Translations under genes and position numbers: made by a program
NCBI GenBank assembly: GCA_003157055.1
Contig: PMIG01000346.1
Span: forward strand, 3,420-10,512
Direction: 5' to 3'
Origin: Bacteroidales bacterium
GTDB taxonomy: Bacteria > Bacteroidota > Bacteroidia > Bacteroidales > VadinHA17
Length of the DNA: 7,093 nt
Part shown: positions 1 to 6,683 of the stretch, one piece after another
Layout: every line of letters begins with the position of its first letter
Position numbering within the stretch: position 1 is the stretch's first letter
Notes under the pieces: model-generated
What the model was told of the DNA's origin: nothing
The model's database searches: none
The model's input: only the letters and a program-made list of their open reading frames with translations

Positions 1-1773
1 ATAAAGCTTACTATAGATAATAAAGAAGTTGAAGTGCCCAAGGGCACGACAATAAATAAGGCTGCAAAAATGCTGGGAATTGATATCCCGACATTATGCT
101 ACATGGAATTGAAGGATATGAACATCGAGAATAAACCCGGCGGTTGCCGTCTCTGTGTCGTTGAAGTGCAGAAACGACGCAATCTTGCTCCCTCCTGCTC
201 TACAAATTGTGAAGAGGGAATGGTTGTATTGACTCACACTCCCAGAGTACTGAATGCCCGCCGCACAGTAATGGAATTTATATTGTCAGACCATCCGAAA
301 GATTGTCTTGTCTGTGCCAAGTCGGGCAATTGTGAGCTTCAAAGCATGGCTCACAGGTTGGGGATAAGAGATATTCCGGGACAAGAATATGCCGCCGTGT
401 CAACATATCGTAAGGATTTTTCACCTTCAATAATAAGGGATCTGGATAAGTGCATTATGTGTCGCCGGTGCGAGACAATGTGCAACACCGTTCAGACTGT
501 TGGCGCATTATCCGCTATCAACCGTGGATTTATGGCTGTTGTGGCTCCTGCATTCGAACAGAACCTTGAATTTTCAACCTGCACTTATTGCGGTCAATGT
601 GTTGCTGTTTGTCCCACAGGTGCTCTTACTGAAGTTAATCATGTTCCAAATGTACTTAGGGCACTTGCTGATCCGACAAAGACTGTTATTGTTCAAACTG
701 CTCCGGCAGTCCGTGCAGCACTCGGTGAAATGTTCGGCATGAAACCGGGAACCCTCGTAACCGGCAAAATGGTAACCGCTCTCAGATCACTTGGATTCGA
801 TTATATATTTGATACCGACTTTGCTGCCGACCTGACAATTATGGAAGAAGGCACGGAGTTGCTCGATCGTTTGAACAGGTTTCTTAAAGGAGATAAAACG
901 GCAAGATTACCAATTCTCACCTCCTGCTGCCCAGGCTGGGTAAACTTCTTTGAAGAGTATTTCCCTGATCTTAAAGATGTTCCTTCAACGGCTAAATCTC
1001 CACAGCAGATGTTCGGTGCTATTGCAAAAACATATTTTGCCGATAAGATAAAGGTAGACAGAAAAGACCTGGTGGTTGTTTCTATCATGCCATGTCTTGC
1101 CAAGAAATATGAGTGCCAGAGGGAAGAGTTTGCAACAGATGGGAACAGGGATGTTGACTTTTCAATATCTACCAGAGAACTTGGTGAATTCATCAAGCAG
1201 GAAAATATCGACCTGAATAATCTTGAAGAAGGAGATTTTGATGCTCCTTTGGGAGAATCGACCGGTGCAGGTGTGATCTTTGGTGCAACCGGTGGAGTAA
1301 TTGAAGCAGCTGTTCGTACAGCTTATGAACTCCAGACAGGCAAGAAACTGGAGAGGGTTGATTTTACAGAACTAAGAGGTCTTGAAGGTGTTCGTGAAGC
1401 AACTATTGATTTTAATGGTTTACCAATAAGAATTGGTATAGCTAACGGACTAGGTAATGCCAGAAAGCTTCTTAATGATGTAAGATCAGGCAAATCGCAA
1501 TTCCATGCAATCGAAGTAATGGCTTGTCCCGGTGGTTGTATCGGTGGTGGCGGACAGCCTCTGCACCACGGAAACTCCGAAATAATAAAGGCAAGAGCGG
1601 CAGCAATTTATGCAGAAGACAGGAGTAAACCGATCAGAAAGTCGCATGAAAATCCCTTTATAATCAAGCTTTATAATGAGTTTCTTGGCAAGCCCAACAG
1701 TGAAAAAGCTCATCATTTGCTTCATACAAAGTATTTCGATAAAAAGAAAAAAATAATTGTAAAACAATCATAA
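1..1773 (+). CDS. hydA: [FeFe]-hydrogenase catalytic subunit, HydA/HndD type (5' partial)
   Basis: Catalytic subunit of a soluble group A [FeFe]-hydrogenase that interconverts protons and H2. The frame is open from base 1, and residues encoded before the in-frame GTG at 34 (IKLTIDNKEVE) are the first strand of a [2Fe-2S] ferredoxin domain, so the true start lies just upstream and that GTG is internal. In order, counting from base 1: plant-type [2Fe-2S] domain (about 1–80), NuoG-like His-Cys cluster (His98, then Cys102, Cys105, Cys111), two [4Fe-4S] motifs (CIMCRRCETMC from 151; CTYCGQCVAVC from 194), then the H-cluster domain with all three signatures: TSCCPGW (from 307), MPCLAKKYE (from 363) and EVMACPGGCIGGGGQP (from 505). 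The fused small-subunit segment ends in HHLLHTKYFD. At about 590 residues it matches HndD rather than the longer Thermotoga HydA, and lacks the latter's C-terminal [2Fe-2S] domain. The downstream NuoE-like gene suggests an NAD(P)-linked multimeric enzyme; whether it bifurcates electrons cannot be read from sequence. The HydEFG maturases it needs are not in the window. Confidence 0.95.
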   Translation: MKLTIDNKEVEVPKGTTINKAAKMLGIDIPTLCYMELKDMNIENKPGGCRLCVVEVQKRRNLAPSCSTNCEEGMVVLTHTPRVLNARRTVMEFILSDHPKDCLVCAKSGNCELQSMAHRLGIRDIPGQEYAAVSTYRKDFSPSIIRDLDKCIMCRRCETMCNTVQTVGALSAINRGFMAVVAPAFEQNLEFSTCTYCGQCVAVCPTGALTEVNHVPNVLRALADPTKTVIVQTAPAVRAALGEMFGMKPGTLVTGKMVTALRSLGFDYIFDTDFAADLTIMEEGTELLDRLNRFLKGDKTARLPILTSCCPGWVNFFEEYFPDLKDVPSTAKSPQQMFGAIAKTYFADKIKVDRKDLVVVSIMPCLAKKYECQREEFATDGNRDVDFSISTRELGEFIKQENIDLNNLEEGDFDAPLGESTGAGVIFGATGGVIEAAVRTAYELQTGKKLERVDFTELRGLEGVREATIDFNGLPIRIGIANGLGNARKLLNDVRSGKSQFHAIEVMACPGGCIGGGGQPLHHGNSEIIKARAAAIYAEDRSKPIRKSHENPFIIKLYNEFLGKPNSEKAHHLLHTKYFDKKKKIIVKQS

Positions 1774-1806
1774 TTTACCGGTTGGTCAATAATAAAATTC
1801 AAGGCT

Positions 1807-2289
1807 ATGTCGACTATTAAAATAGAATTGAGAAACGAAGATGTTGCAAAGATTAAAGATATTTGCAAATCTTTTAATAATGATCCCCAGGAACTCATTA
1901 ATGTATTGCATAGTTGCCAGGAACATTTTGGATATCTTCCTGCAGAAGTACAGGAGGTTATATCAGCTGATCTGGGAGTTCCTGTGGCAAAAGTTTATGG
2001 AGTAGTTACGTTTTATTCTTTCTTTACAATGACTCCAAAGGGAAAGCACCCGATAAGCATCTGCCTGGGAACTGCATGTTATGTTCGTGGTGCTGAGAAA
2101 GTTCTTGAGGAATTCAAAAAAGAGCTTGGATTAAATGTCGGTCAGGTTACAAAGGACAATAAGTTTTCTTTGTCAACCCTAAGATGTGTCGGGGCTTGCG
2201 GGCTTGCACCAGTGGTTCTGGTAGGCGAAAAGACTTATGGTCGCGTTGCTCCGGATGATGTCCGAAATATAATTAAAGAATACGAATAG
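1807..2289 (+). CDS. hydC: NuoE-like [2Fe-2S] subunit of NAD(P)-linked hydrogenase (HydC/HndA type)
   Basis: Small electron-transfer subunit of the Complex I 24-kDa (NuoE) family, 160 residues, the usual length for this family. The N-terminal helical part (about 1–70, with QEHFGYLP and VYGVVTFYSFF) is typical of NuoE. The thioredoxin-like domain carries the four cluster ligands in the standard CX4C…CX3C pattern: Cys86 and Cys91 (CLGTAC), Cys127 and Cys131 (CVGAC). It starts 33 nt after the hydA stop on the same strand and is presumably cotranscribed. Only a weak AAGG precedes the ATG, as is usual in Bacteroidota. In the family this subunit pairs with a NuoF-like NAD(H)/FMN subunit, not visible here but expected upstream of hydA. 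In the classical hyd and hnd operons the NuoE-like gene comes first, so its position after hydA is a rearranged order. A stand-alone formate dehydrogenase or Complex I subunit is less likely because of the hydA neighbour. Confidence 0.9.
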   Translation: MSTIKIELRNEDVAKIKDICKSFNNDPQELINVLHSCQEHFGYLPAEVQEVISADLGVPVAKVYGVVTFYSFFTMTPKGKHPISICLGTACYVRGAEKVLEEFKKELGLNVGQVTKDNKFSLSTLRCVGACGLAPVVLVGEKTYGRVAPDDVRNIIKEYE

Positions 2290-2314
2290 AGTTTTTTAAA
2301 ACTGGTTCTAAGAT

Positions 2315-4177
2315 TCAGGAAGACCGGGGCTTTTGAGTTCCGGTCTTTCTTTTGCCTTCCCTCCTCTTTCCATTGCTGGTCGCCGGATGCCGGTGACCGG
2401 TGACCGGTAACCGGTTACCGGTCTTATACCAGAAAAAGTACTCTTTCTGACGTCGCTTTTCATCCGGTTTTCTTGCCACAAATACCTTCTTACCTGTATA
2501 AGGATCGAAGCCTGTATAATACATAAGTGTTGATAAAGTCATTGGGGTCGGAGTAAAATCCTGAACCTGCTCAGGCTTTATTCCCATGCTTTTCACCTCA
2601 TTTGCAAGCTCCTGCATTTCCTTGTCGGTACAACCCGGATGGGATGATATAAAATATGGAATAATCTCATAATTTAATCCTTCGCGCCTTGTAATTTTAT
2701 CGAACCTTGTTTTTAGCTTTCGGAAAAACTCAAAAGGCGGCTTCCTCATAAGGTTAAGCACTAATTGACTGGTATGCTCAGGTGCAACCTTGAGCCTTCC
2801 TGAAACATGACCCTTAATAAGCTCATCGAGGTATTCGCTTTCAGCCCTGCCGGCATTTTTGTTCCACTCCGGGAAAAGCAGGTCGTACCTGACTCCACTG
2901 CCTATAAATGCTTTTTTTATACCCATAAGGCTGTTAACCTTTTTGTAAAGGTTTGTCAGTTCCTGATGGCTTGTTTCAAGATTCGGGCATACTCCGGGCC
3001 AGATGCAGGATGGTCTTGAGCACTTACGACACGTTTCCATATTCTTCCCCTTCATCCTGAACATATTAGCTGATGGGCCTCCAAGGTCAGACAGGTAACC
3101 TTTAAAGTCTGGCAGACTTACTATTTTCTCTATCTCGTTCAATATAGATCTTTCAGACCGGCTTACAATCTGTTTTCCCTGGTGCGCTGCGATAGCGCAA
3201 AAGCTGCATCCTCCAAAGCACCCCCGGTGAATGTTAACAGAGAACTTTATCATCTCATAAGCAGGGATAGGTCCCTTTTTGTAATACCTGGGGTGAGGCA
3301 TGTACATATATGGAAGATCATATGTCCTGTCTGCCTCTTGTTCATCCATCGGTGGAAATGGCGGGTTAATGATTACAAGAGAGTTCCCGAAAGGTTCGAT
3401 AAGCCTGGCAGCTTCGATCTTGTTTGATTCCTTTTCAAAAACAACAAAATTGACTGTAAAGAGCTTCTTGTCGGCAAGACATTTTTCATACGGGTTCAGA
3501 ATCTGGTCCTTCCATGATTTCTGAAGAGGTAATGGGTTATCCTTGCTTATGGCTATAGCAGTCTGGGGTACAGTTTTAAGAGAAGAAAAAGGGACACCTT
3601 TAGCAAGAAGGCGCATAACTTCCCTTATAGGCTGCTCCCCCATTCCGTAAATCAGCATATCGGCACCGCTGCTGATGAGCATGGATGGCTCAAGGGTATC
3701 TTTCCAGTAATCGTAATGAGTAAGCCGACGCATCGATGCTTCTATTCCGCCTATTACTACCGGAACATCTGGGAACAACTGCTTAAGTATCTTAGTGTAA
3801 ACAATAGTCGGGTAATCGGGACGGAATCCTGCCACTCCCCCCGGTGTATATGCATCATCGGAACGAATCCGCCGGGCAGCAGTGTAATGATTCACCATCG
3901 AATCCATATTACCGGCTGTGACTCCAAAGAAATATTTTGGTTTGCCGAGTTTCCTGAAATCTCTCAGATCGTCTCTCCAGTTTGGCTGCGGAACAATTGC
4001 CACACGGAATCCTTCGTTCTCAATCACCCTTCCTATTACTGCAGGACCGAATGAGGGATGATCGACATAGGCATCGCCACTGAAAATAATTACATCAGGC
4101 TGATCCCATCCAAGCTCCTCTACCTCTTTTTTTGAAGCAGGAAGAAAACCTCCCCTGATGTCAGACTCCGTATTCAT
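2315..4177 (-). CDS. ygiQ: YgiQ family (UPF0313) radical SAM protein with aberrant C-terminal tail
   Basis: Radical SAM enzyme of the YgiQ/UPF0313 family, whose reaction I do not know. Starting at the ATG at 4177–4175 (620 residues), the N-terminus MNTESDIRGGFLPASKKEV fits the family, which begins shortly before …LGWD. A further upstream in-frame TTG (4228–4226) would add 17 atypical residues and collide with the divergent gene. Landmarks: FSGDAYVDHPSFG (about 32–44), FFGVTAGNMDSMV, GGIEASMRR, the radical SAM cluster CFGGCSFC (Cys320, Cys324, Cys327), and a second conserved cysteine group Cys383, Cys386, Cys391, Cys397, followed by PNLETSH. The C-terminal region runs normally to KEYFFWYK (about 585). 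The last 35 residues are then a basic, low-complexity tail, where relatives such as E. coli YgiQ (739 aa) continue with a helix like PLIRQALEAMGKKHLIG. That change coincides with a DNA repeat. The core should be intact; the tail is probably a replaced or truncated end. Confidence is high for family and start, moderate for the tail being natural. Confidence 0.93.
   Translation of the reverse strand: MNTESDIRGGFLPASKKEVEELGWDQPDVIIFSGDAYVDHPSFGPAVIGRVIENEGFRVAIVPQPNWRDDLRDFRKLGKPKYFFGVTAGNMDSMVNHYTAARRIRSDDAYTPGGVAGFRPDYPTIVYTKILKQLFPDVPVVIGGIEASMRRLTHYDYWKDTLEPSMLISSGADMLIYGMGEQPIREVMRLLAKGVPFSSLKTVPQTAIAISKDNPLPLQKSWKDQILNPYEKCLADKKLFTVNFVVFEKESNKIEAARLIEPFGNSLVIINPPFPPMDEQEADRTYDLPYMYMPHPRYYKKGPIPAYEMIKFSVNIHRGCFGGCSFCAIAAHQGKQIVSRSERSILNEIEKIVSLPDFKGYLSDLGGPSANMFRMKGKNMETCRKCSRPSCIWPGVCPNLETSHQELTNLYKKVNSLMGIKKAFIGSGVRYDLLFPEWNKNAGRAESEYLDELIKGHVSGRLKVAPEHTSQLVLNLMRKPPFEFFRKLKTRFDKITRREGLNYEIIPYFISSHPGCTDKEMQELANEVKSMGIKPEQVQDFTPTPMTLSTLMYYTGFDPYTGKKVFVARKPDEKRRQKEYFFWYKTGNRLPVTGHRHPATSNGKRREGKRKTGTQKPRSS
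2317..2350 (+). terminator. Intrinsic-terminator-like hairpin ending the hydA–hydC operon
   Basis: An 11-bp stem (2317–2327 with 2340–2350; core AAGACCGG/CCGGTCTT, one G·T pair and one mismatch toward the base as drawn) encloses a 12-nt loop and is followed by TTT; with the right arm's own T's the 3' side reads CTTTCTTTT. It lies 27 nt after the hydC stop, between convergent genes. The left arm overlaps the stop codon of the minus-strand ygiQ-like frame, so that gene's last codons are inside the hairpin. There is no T-run right after the stem on the minus strand, so action on the opposite transcript is less certain. Confidence 0.65.
2340..2425. repeat. 8-bp direct repeat CCGGTCTT flanking the repeat-bearing tail segment
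   Basis: CCGGTCTT occurs at 2340–2347, where it is the right arm of the terminator hairpin, and again at 2418–2425, at the end of the heptamer array. The two copies are 78 bp apart start to start, an exact multiple of three, so recombination between them would remove 26 codons of the ygiQ tail in frame. The protein shows this as two KTG segments (YKTGNR and KRKTGTQ). It could be a footprint of insertion or slippage, or chance in CCGGT-rich DNA. Confidence 0.4.
2377..2423. repeat. Heptanucleotide tandem repeat (CGGTNAC) with embedded perfect 22-bp palindrome
   Basis: On the plus strand the 7-bp units are TGGTCGC (2377), CGGATGC (2384), CGGTGAC (2391), CGGTGAC (2398), CGGTAAC (2405) and CGGTTAC (2412), then a partial CGGTC (2419–2423). 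Units become more regular toward 2423. Positions 2402–2423 form a perfect 22-bp inverted repeat centred on AACCGGTT, able to fold as a hairpin or cruciform. The array lies inside the minus-strand ygiQ-like frame and encodes the first part of its atypical tail. Because the unit length is not a multiple of three, gain or loss of one unit would change the tail's reading frame. It may be a local simple repeat or one copy of a dispersed repeat family; this cannot be decided from one window. Confidence 0.85.
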
Positions 4178-4229
4178 TTCATAAAAATACTGAAAATTAC
4201 TATCTTGCTGTAAAGTAACTTTGATCAAT
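4178..4229. promoter_or_regulatory. Divergent promoter region between ygiQ-like gene and patatin gene
   Basis: This 52-nt gap separates the two divergent ATG starts and must hold the 5' signals of both genes unless promoters lie in the coding regions. On the plus strand TAACTTTG (4216–4223) matches the Bacteroidota -7 consensus TAnnTTTG exactly, but no TTTG stands at the expected -33 distance. With a start site a few bases after the box, the patatin mRNA would have almost no leader. On the minus strand TAATTTTC (4199–4192) is a one-mismatch version, 14 nt before the ygiQ ATG. No Shine-Dalgarno sequence is evident for either gene. The matches are short and could arise by chance in AT-rich DNA. 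Confidence 0.35.
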
Positions 4230-6530
4230 ATGACATTCCGTCAAGAATCGGCAAAATACTCTTCAGGCTCTCATATCAGGCTGGTAATAAAATTATCACT
4301 TACATTGCTCTGTTTGTTATGTGCTGGTTTAAGTGTAACCGCCCAGAATTCACAAAAGAGGCCGAAGGTGGGTCTTGTTCTGAGCGGAGGCGGTTCACAC
4401 GGAATGGCACATATCGGAGTCCTTAAAGTAATGGAGGAGGCTGGTTTAAGGCCAGATATTATAACCGGGACAAGCATGGGCAGCATAATCGGAGGCTTTT
4501 ATGCTATGGGCTATAGTATTGACAGTCTCGAGAAAATTCTTAAAGCGATGAATTGGGATTTGTTACTTTCAAACAAAATTCCGCAGAATAAGATAAAATT
4601 TTCTGAAAAGAGACATTTCGATAACAGTGTAATGTCTCTTCCGGTTATATTCAAAAAAGTCAGGCTCCCCTCAGGATTGATTTCGGGGCAGCAAATTGAG
4701 AATTCTCTCAGTTTTTATGCCTGGCCGGCAGCAAATATCAATAACTTCTCATTACTCCCCATCCCTTTTATGTGTGTGGGTGTCGATTTAGTGAAATTCA
4801 AGCAGGTTGATCTTGGGACAGGTTATCTACCTGATGCATTACGCGCCAGTTCATCAATACCGACAGTATTTTCACCTCTTAAAATAGATTCTGCTTTGCT
4901 AACAGACGGTGGTGTAATAAACAACTTCCCTGCTCTTGAAGCAAAAAATATGGGGGCCGATCTGCTTATTGGTTCATACGTCGCATTTCGCCCTTATGAT
5001 GAGAATCATCTTCAGAGTGTTTCCAATATTATTGAACAAATAGGATTTTCCAGGAGTATCGATGATTTTAACGAACAGAAAAAACTGATCAAAATACTTG
5101 TTTCACCTGTTGTCAGAAACATTTCAATACTTAATTTTACTCCCGTTGATTCTATCGTTGAAATAGGATATAAAGCTGCCCTCCCATATAAGGAATATTT
5201 CAAAAGGCTTGCCGATTCTCTTGACAGATATGGAAAGCAGGAACCACTGCCATATATCCTGGACAAGAAATATTATTCATTTGACAGGATTGAAATAAAG
5301 GGGAATAAAATTATTCCAGACAAGCAAATACTTGGAGTACTTGATATCCGGGCCGGTGAAAAAGTCGACAAACATAAGCTGTATGATAATATAGAATTAT
5401 TGTATGGCATGAACAGTTTCGAAAAAGTTAAATACAAAATTGAACCGCGCGGTGATTCACTTATTCTTATAATTGAATGTTTTGAGAAACCAAAAACAAT
5501 GTTTTATGGATCCGTTCATTATGATAATGCATTGGGTTCAGGAATTCTGATGTCGGTTTCTGTAAAAAACCTTCTCACGTCAGGATCTGAGTTCAGTATG
5601 GATTCTTTCCTTGGACAATACTACCGAGTTAAAATGTTGTTTTCTCAATCTATGGGAGGGTATCAGAAATTTGGAATATCAGCACTCTTCAATGCTGATG
5701 ATACACCTATACCCATATTGACCATCAAGGGGGAAACCGGAGAATGGGAAAGTCTTAATCTATCTTCAGGATTCAGCTTTGATCGCTTATTCGGGCTTAA
5801 CCAGATGCTAAGTCTTTCATTTGATGTCGAAAACCGTTACCTGATGCCAAGGTACGTATCGGGAATAGATCTCAGATATTTGTCATATAATTATTTAACA
5901 TCAACATTAAATTACCGGGTAAATTCACTTGATAACAGGCATTTCCCCGATAAAGGGACATTGCTGAATATTTCAGCAGGAATATCTGATCTTTTTTCAG
6001 GAAGCATTAAAATTGGCAAGGACAGGACAGAAATAGATAAAGATTCACCGGGAGAATTCCGGATTGGAAGATTTTATACTTTAGAAGGAAACTGGAAGAA
6101 ATATTTTCCTTCAGGCAAACGGTTGACACTATCTTTGAGCGCAGATATTCTGTATGTTAACAGGTGCGACTCGGTTCCGTCTCAAAACAACTTCTTCATG
6201 CTTGGCGGGATGACTTCAGTAAATGACAGGTCCATTGCAATGTACGGGTTTCGTACAAATGAAATAGCTGTTAAACAGTTGGCCGGAATGGGAATGGAAC
6301 TGGACTGGAAATTATTAAAAGATTTTCACCTGACTGTTGGAGCAAATCTTGCGGAAGCAATGGAAGCTGACAGGACTTCGGGCTATTCACTGCTTGCCGG
6401 ATATGGAGCAGGTCTCGGTTATATGTCGATATTGGGTCCTGTCAAAGTCGGAGTGATGCATGGATTGTACGGGCAGGAAAAATACTTCAGTAAGATCAAG
6501 GGTTACTTCAGTATCGGATTCCAGTTCTAA
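4230..6530 (+). CDS. Patatin-like phospholipase fused to POTRA and Omp85 barrel (PlpD-like, type Vd)
   Basis: Predicted outer-membrane lipid acyl hydrolase, 766 residues from the ATG at 4230 (an in-frame TTG at 4221 is an unlikely start). A signal peptide ends near residue 38 (hydrophobic stretch from about 18, then SVTA|Q; no lipobox). The patatin domain (about 45–320) has the oxyanion-hole motif SGGGSHG (Gly53–55), the nucleophile elbow GTSMG (Ser82) and the catalytic Asp in TDGG (Asp226), so the Ser-Asp dyad is intact. One POTRA domain follows (about 347–420, with FDRIEIKGNKII and VDKHKLYDNI). An Omp85/BamA-type barrel fills the rest and ends in FSIGFQF, with the C-terminal Phe usual for outer-membrane barrels. 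The order and length match the Pseudomonas PlpD and Fusobacterium FplA class, in which the barrel places the lipase at or beyond the cell surface; Bacteroidota members share the layout. Whether the patatin domain faces outward or the periplasm here is unknown. The gene is transcribed alone, divergent from ygiQ, with 153 nt before the next gene. Confidence 0.92.
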   Translation: MTFRQESAKYSSGSHIRLVIKLSLTLLCLLCAGLSVTAQNSQKRPKVGLVLSGGGSHGMAHIGVLKVMEEAGLRPDIITGTSMGSIIGGFYAMGYSIDSLEKILKAMNWDLLLSNKIPQNKIKFSEKRHFDNSVMSLPVIFKKVRLPSGLISGQQIENSLSFYAWPAANINNFSLLPIPFMCVGVDLVKFKQVDLGTGYLPDALRASSSIPTVFSPLKIDSALLTDGGVINNFPALEAKNMGADLLIGSYVAFRPYDENHLQSVSNIIEQIGFSRSIDDFNEQKKLIKILVSPVVRNISILNFTPVDSIVEIGYKAALPYKEYFKRLADSLDRYGKQEPLPYILDKKYYSFDRIEIKGNKIIPDKQILGVLDIRAGEKVDKHKLYDNIELLYGMNSFEKVKYKIEPRGDSLILIIECFEKPKTMFYGSVHYDNALGSGILMSVSVKNLLTSGSEFSMDSFLGQYYRVKMLFSQSMGGYQKFGISALFNADDTPIPILTIKGETGEWESLNLSSGFSFDRLFGLNQMLSLSFDVENRYLMPRYVSGIDLRYLSYNYLTSTLNYRVNSLDNRHFPDKGTLLNISAGISDLFSGSIKIGKDRTEIDKDSPGEFRIGRFYTLEGNWKKYFPSGKRLTLSLSADILYVNRCDSVPSQNNFFMLGGMTSVNDRSIAMYGFRTNEIAVKQLAGMGMELDWKLLKDFHLTVGANLAEAMEADRTSGYSLLAGYGAGLGYMSILGPVKVGVMHGLYGQEKYFSKIKGYFSIGFQF

Positions 6531-6625
6531 GGGATCATTTCCGGTATAGCACCATTAATAGATACCTTTCTGAAATCAGGAGTACAAGTTTGTCACATTT
6601 TTTCTCACGGCCTGATTGTTGCAGG

Positions 6626-6667
6626 TACAAAAATGGTATTATTCAATAAATTTTTTTACCATTTGTA
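6626..6667. repeat. Imperfect inverted repeat in the gap upstream of the last gene
   Basis: AAATGGTA (6631–6638) and TACCATTT (6657–6664) are perfect complements. The pairing extends outward with TAC (6626–6628) to GTA (6665–6667) if two A's are bulged. The 18-nt spacer has its own small palindrome TTATT-C-AATAA and a T7 run. No T-run follows the stem on the plus strand and only a short one on the minus strand, so it is a poor intrinsic terminator. An operator or mRNA leader structure for the gene starting at 6684 is possible. The rest of the 153-nt gap (6531–6683) shows no ORF or confident promoter. Confidence 0.4.
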
Positions 6668-6683
6668 TTATTAGACTTTTCAA

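Noticed and set aside
34..36. GTG as start of the hydrogenase gene
   Set aside because: The frame is open back to base 1 and encodes IKLTIDNKEVE, the normal first strand of the N-terminal ferredoxin domain; the start is upstream of the window.
801..1196. Minus-strand frame of 131 codons inside hydA, and similar antisense frames at 1486–1767, 4271–4486 and 5012–5266
   Set aside because: They lie opposite strongly conserved coding sequence and show no recognisable domain; they are shadows.
2377..2423. CRISPR-like array
   Set aside because: Units are 7 bp and contiguous with no spacers, so this is a simple tandem repeat.
2807..4054. Plus-strand frames opposite the ygiQ-like gene
   Set aside because: They are antisense to a well-supported gene and resemble no known protein.
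4221..4228. Overlapping TTG starts of the divergent ygiQ-like and patatin genes
   Set aside because: Both genes have better ATG starts (4177 on minus, 4230 on plus), and the extra residues are not family-like.
4314..4331. Lipobox in the patatin signal peptide (LLCLLC)
   Set aside because: The residue before each Cys is Leu rather than Gly, Ala or Ser, and a normal signal peptidase I site (VTA|Q) follows.
4383..4403. Altered oxyanion motif SGGGSHG (His where Lys or Arg is common) as a sign of an inactive patatin
   Set aside because: The glycines, GTSMG serine and DGG aspartate are all present, and His at this position appears usual in the Bacteroidales patatin–Omp85 subfamily as I recall it.
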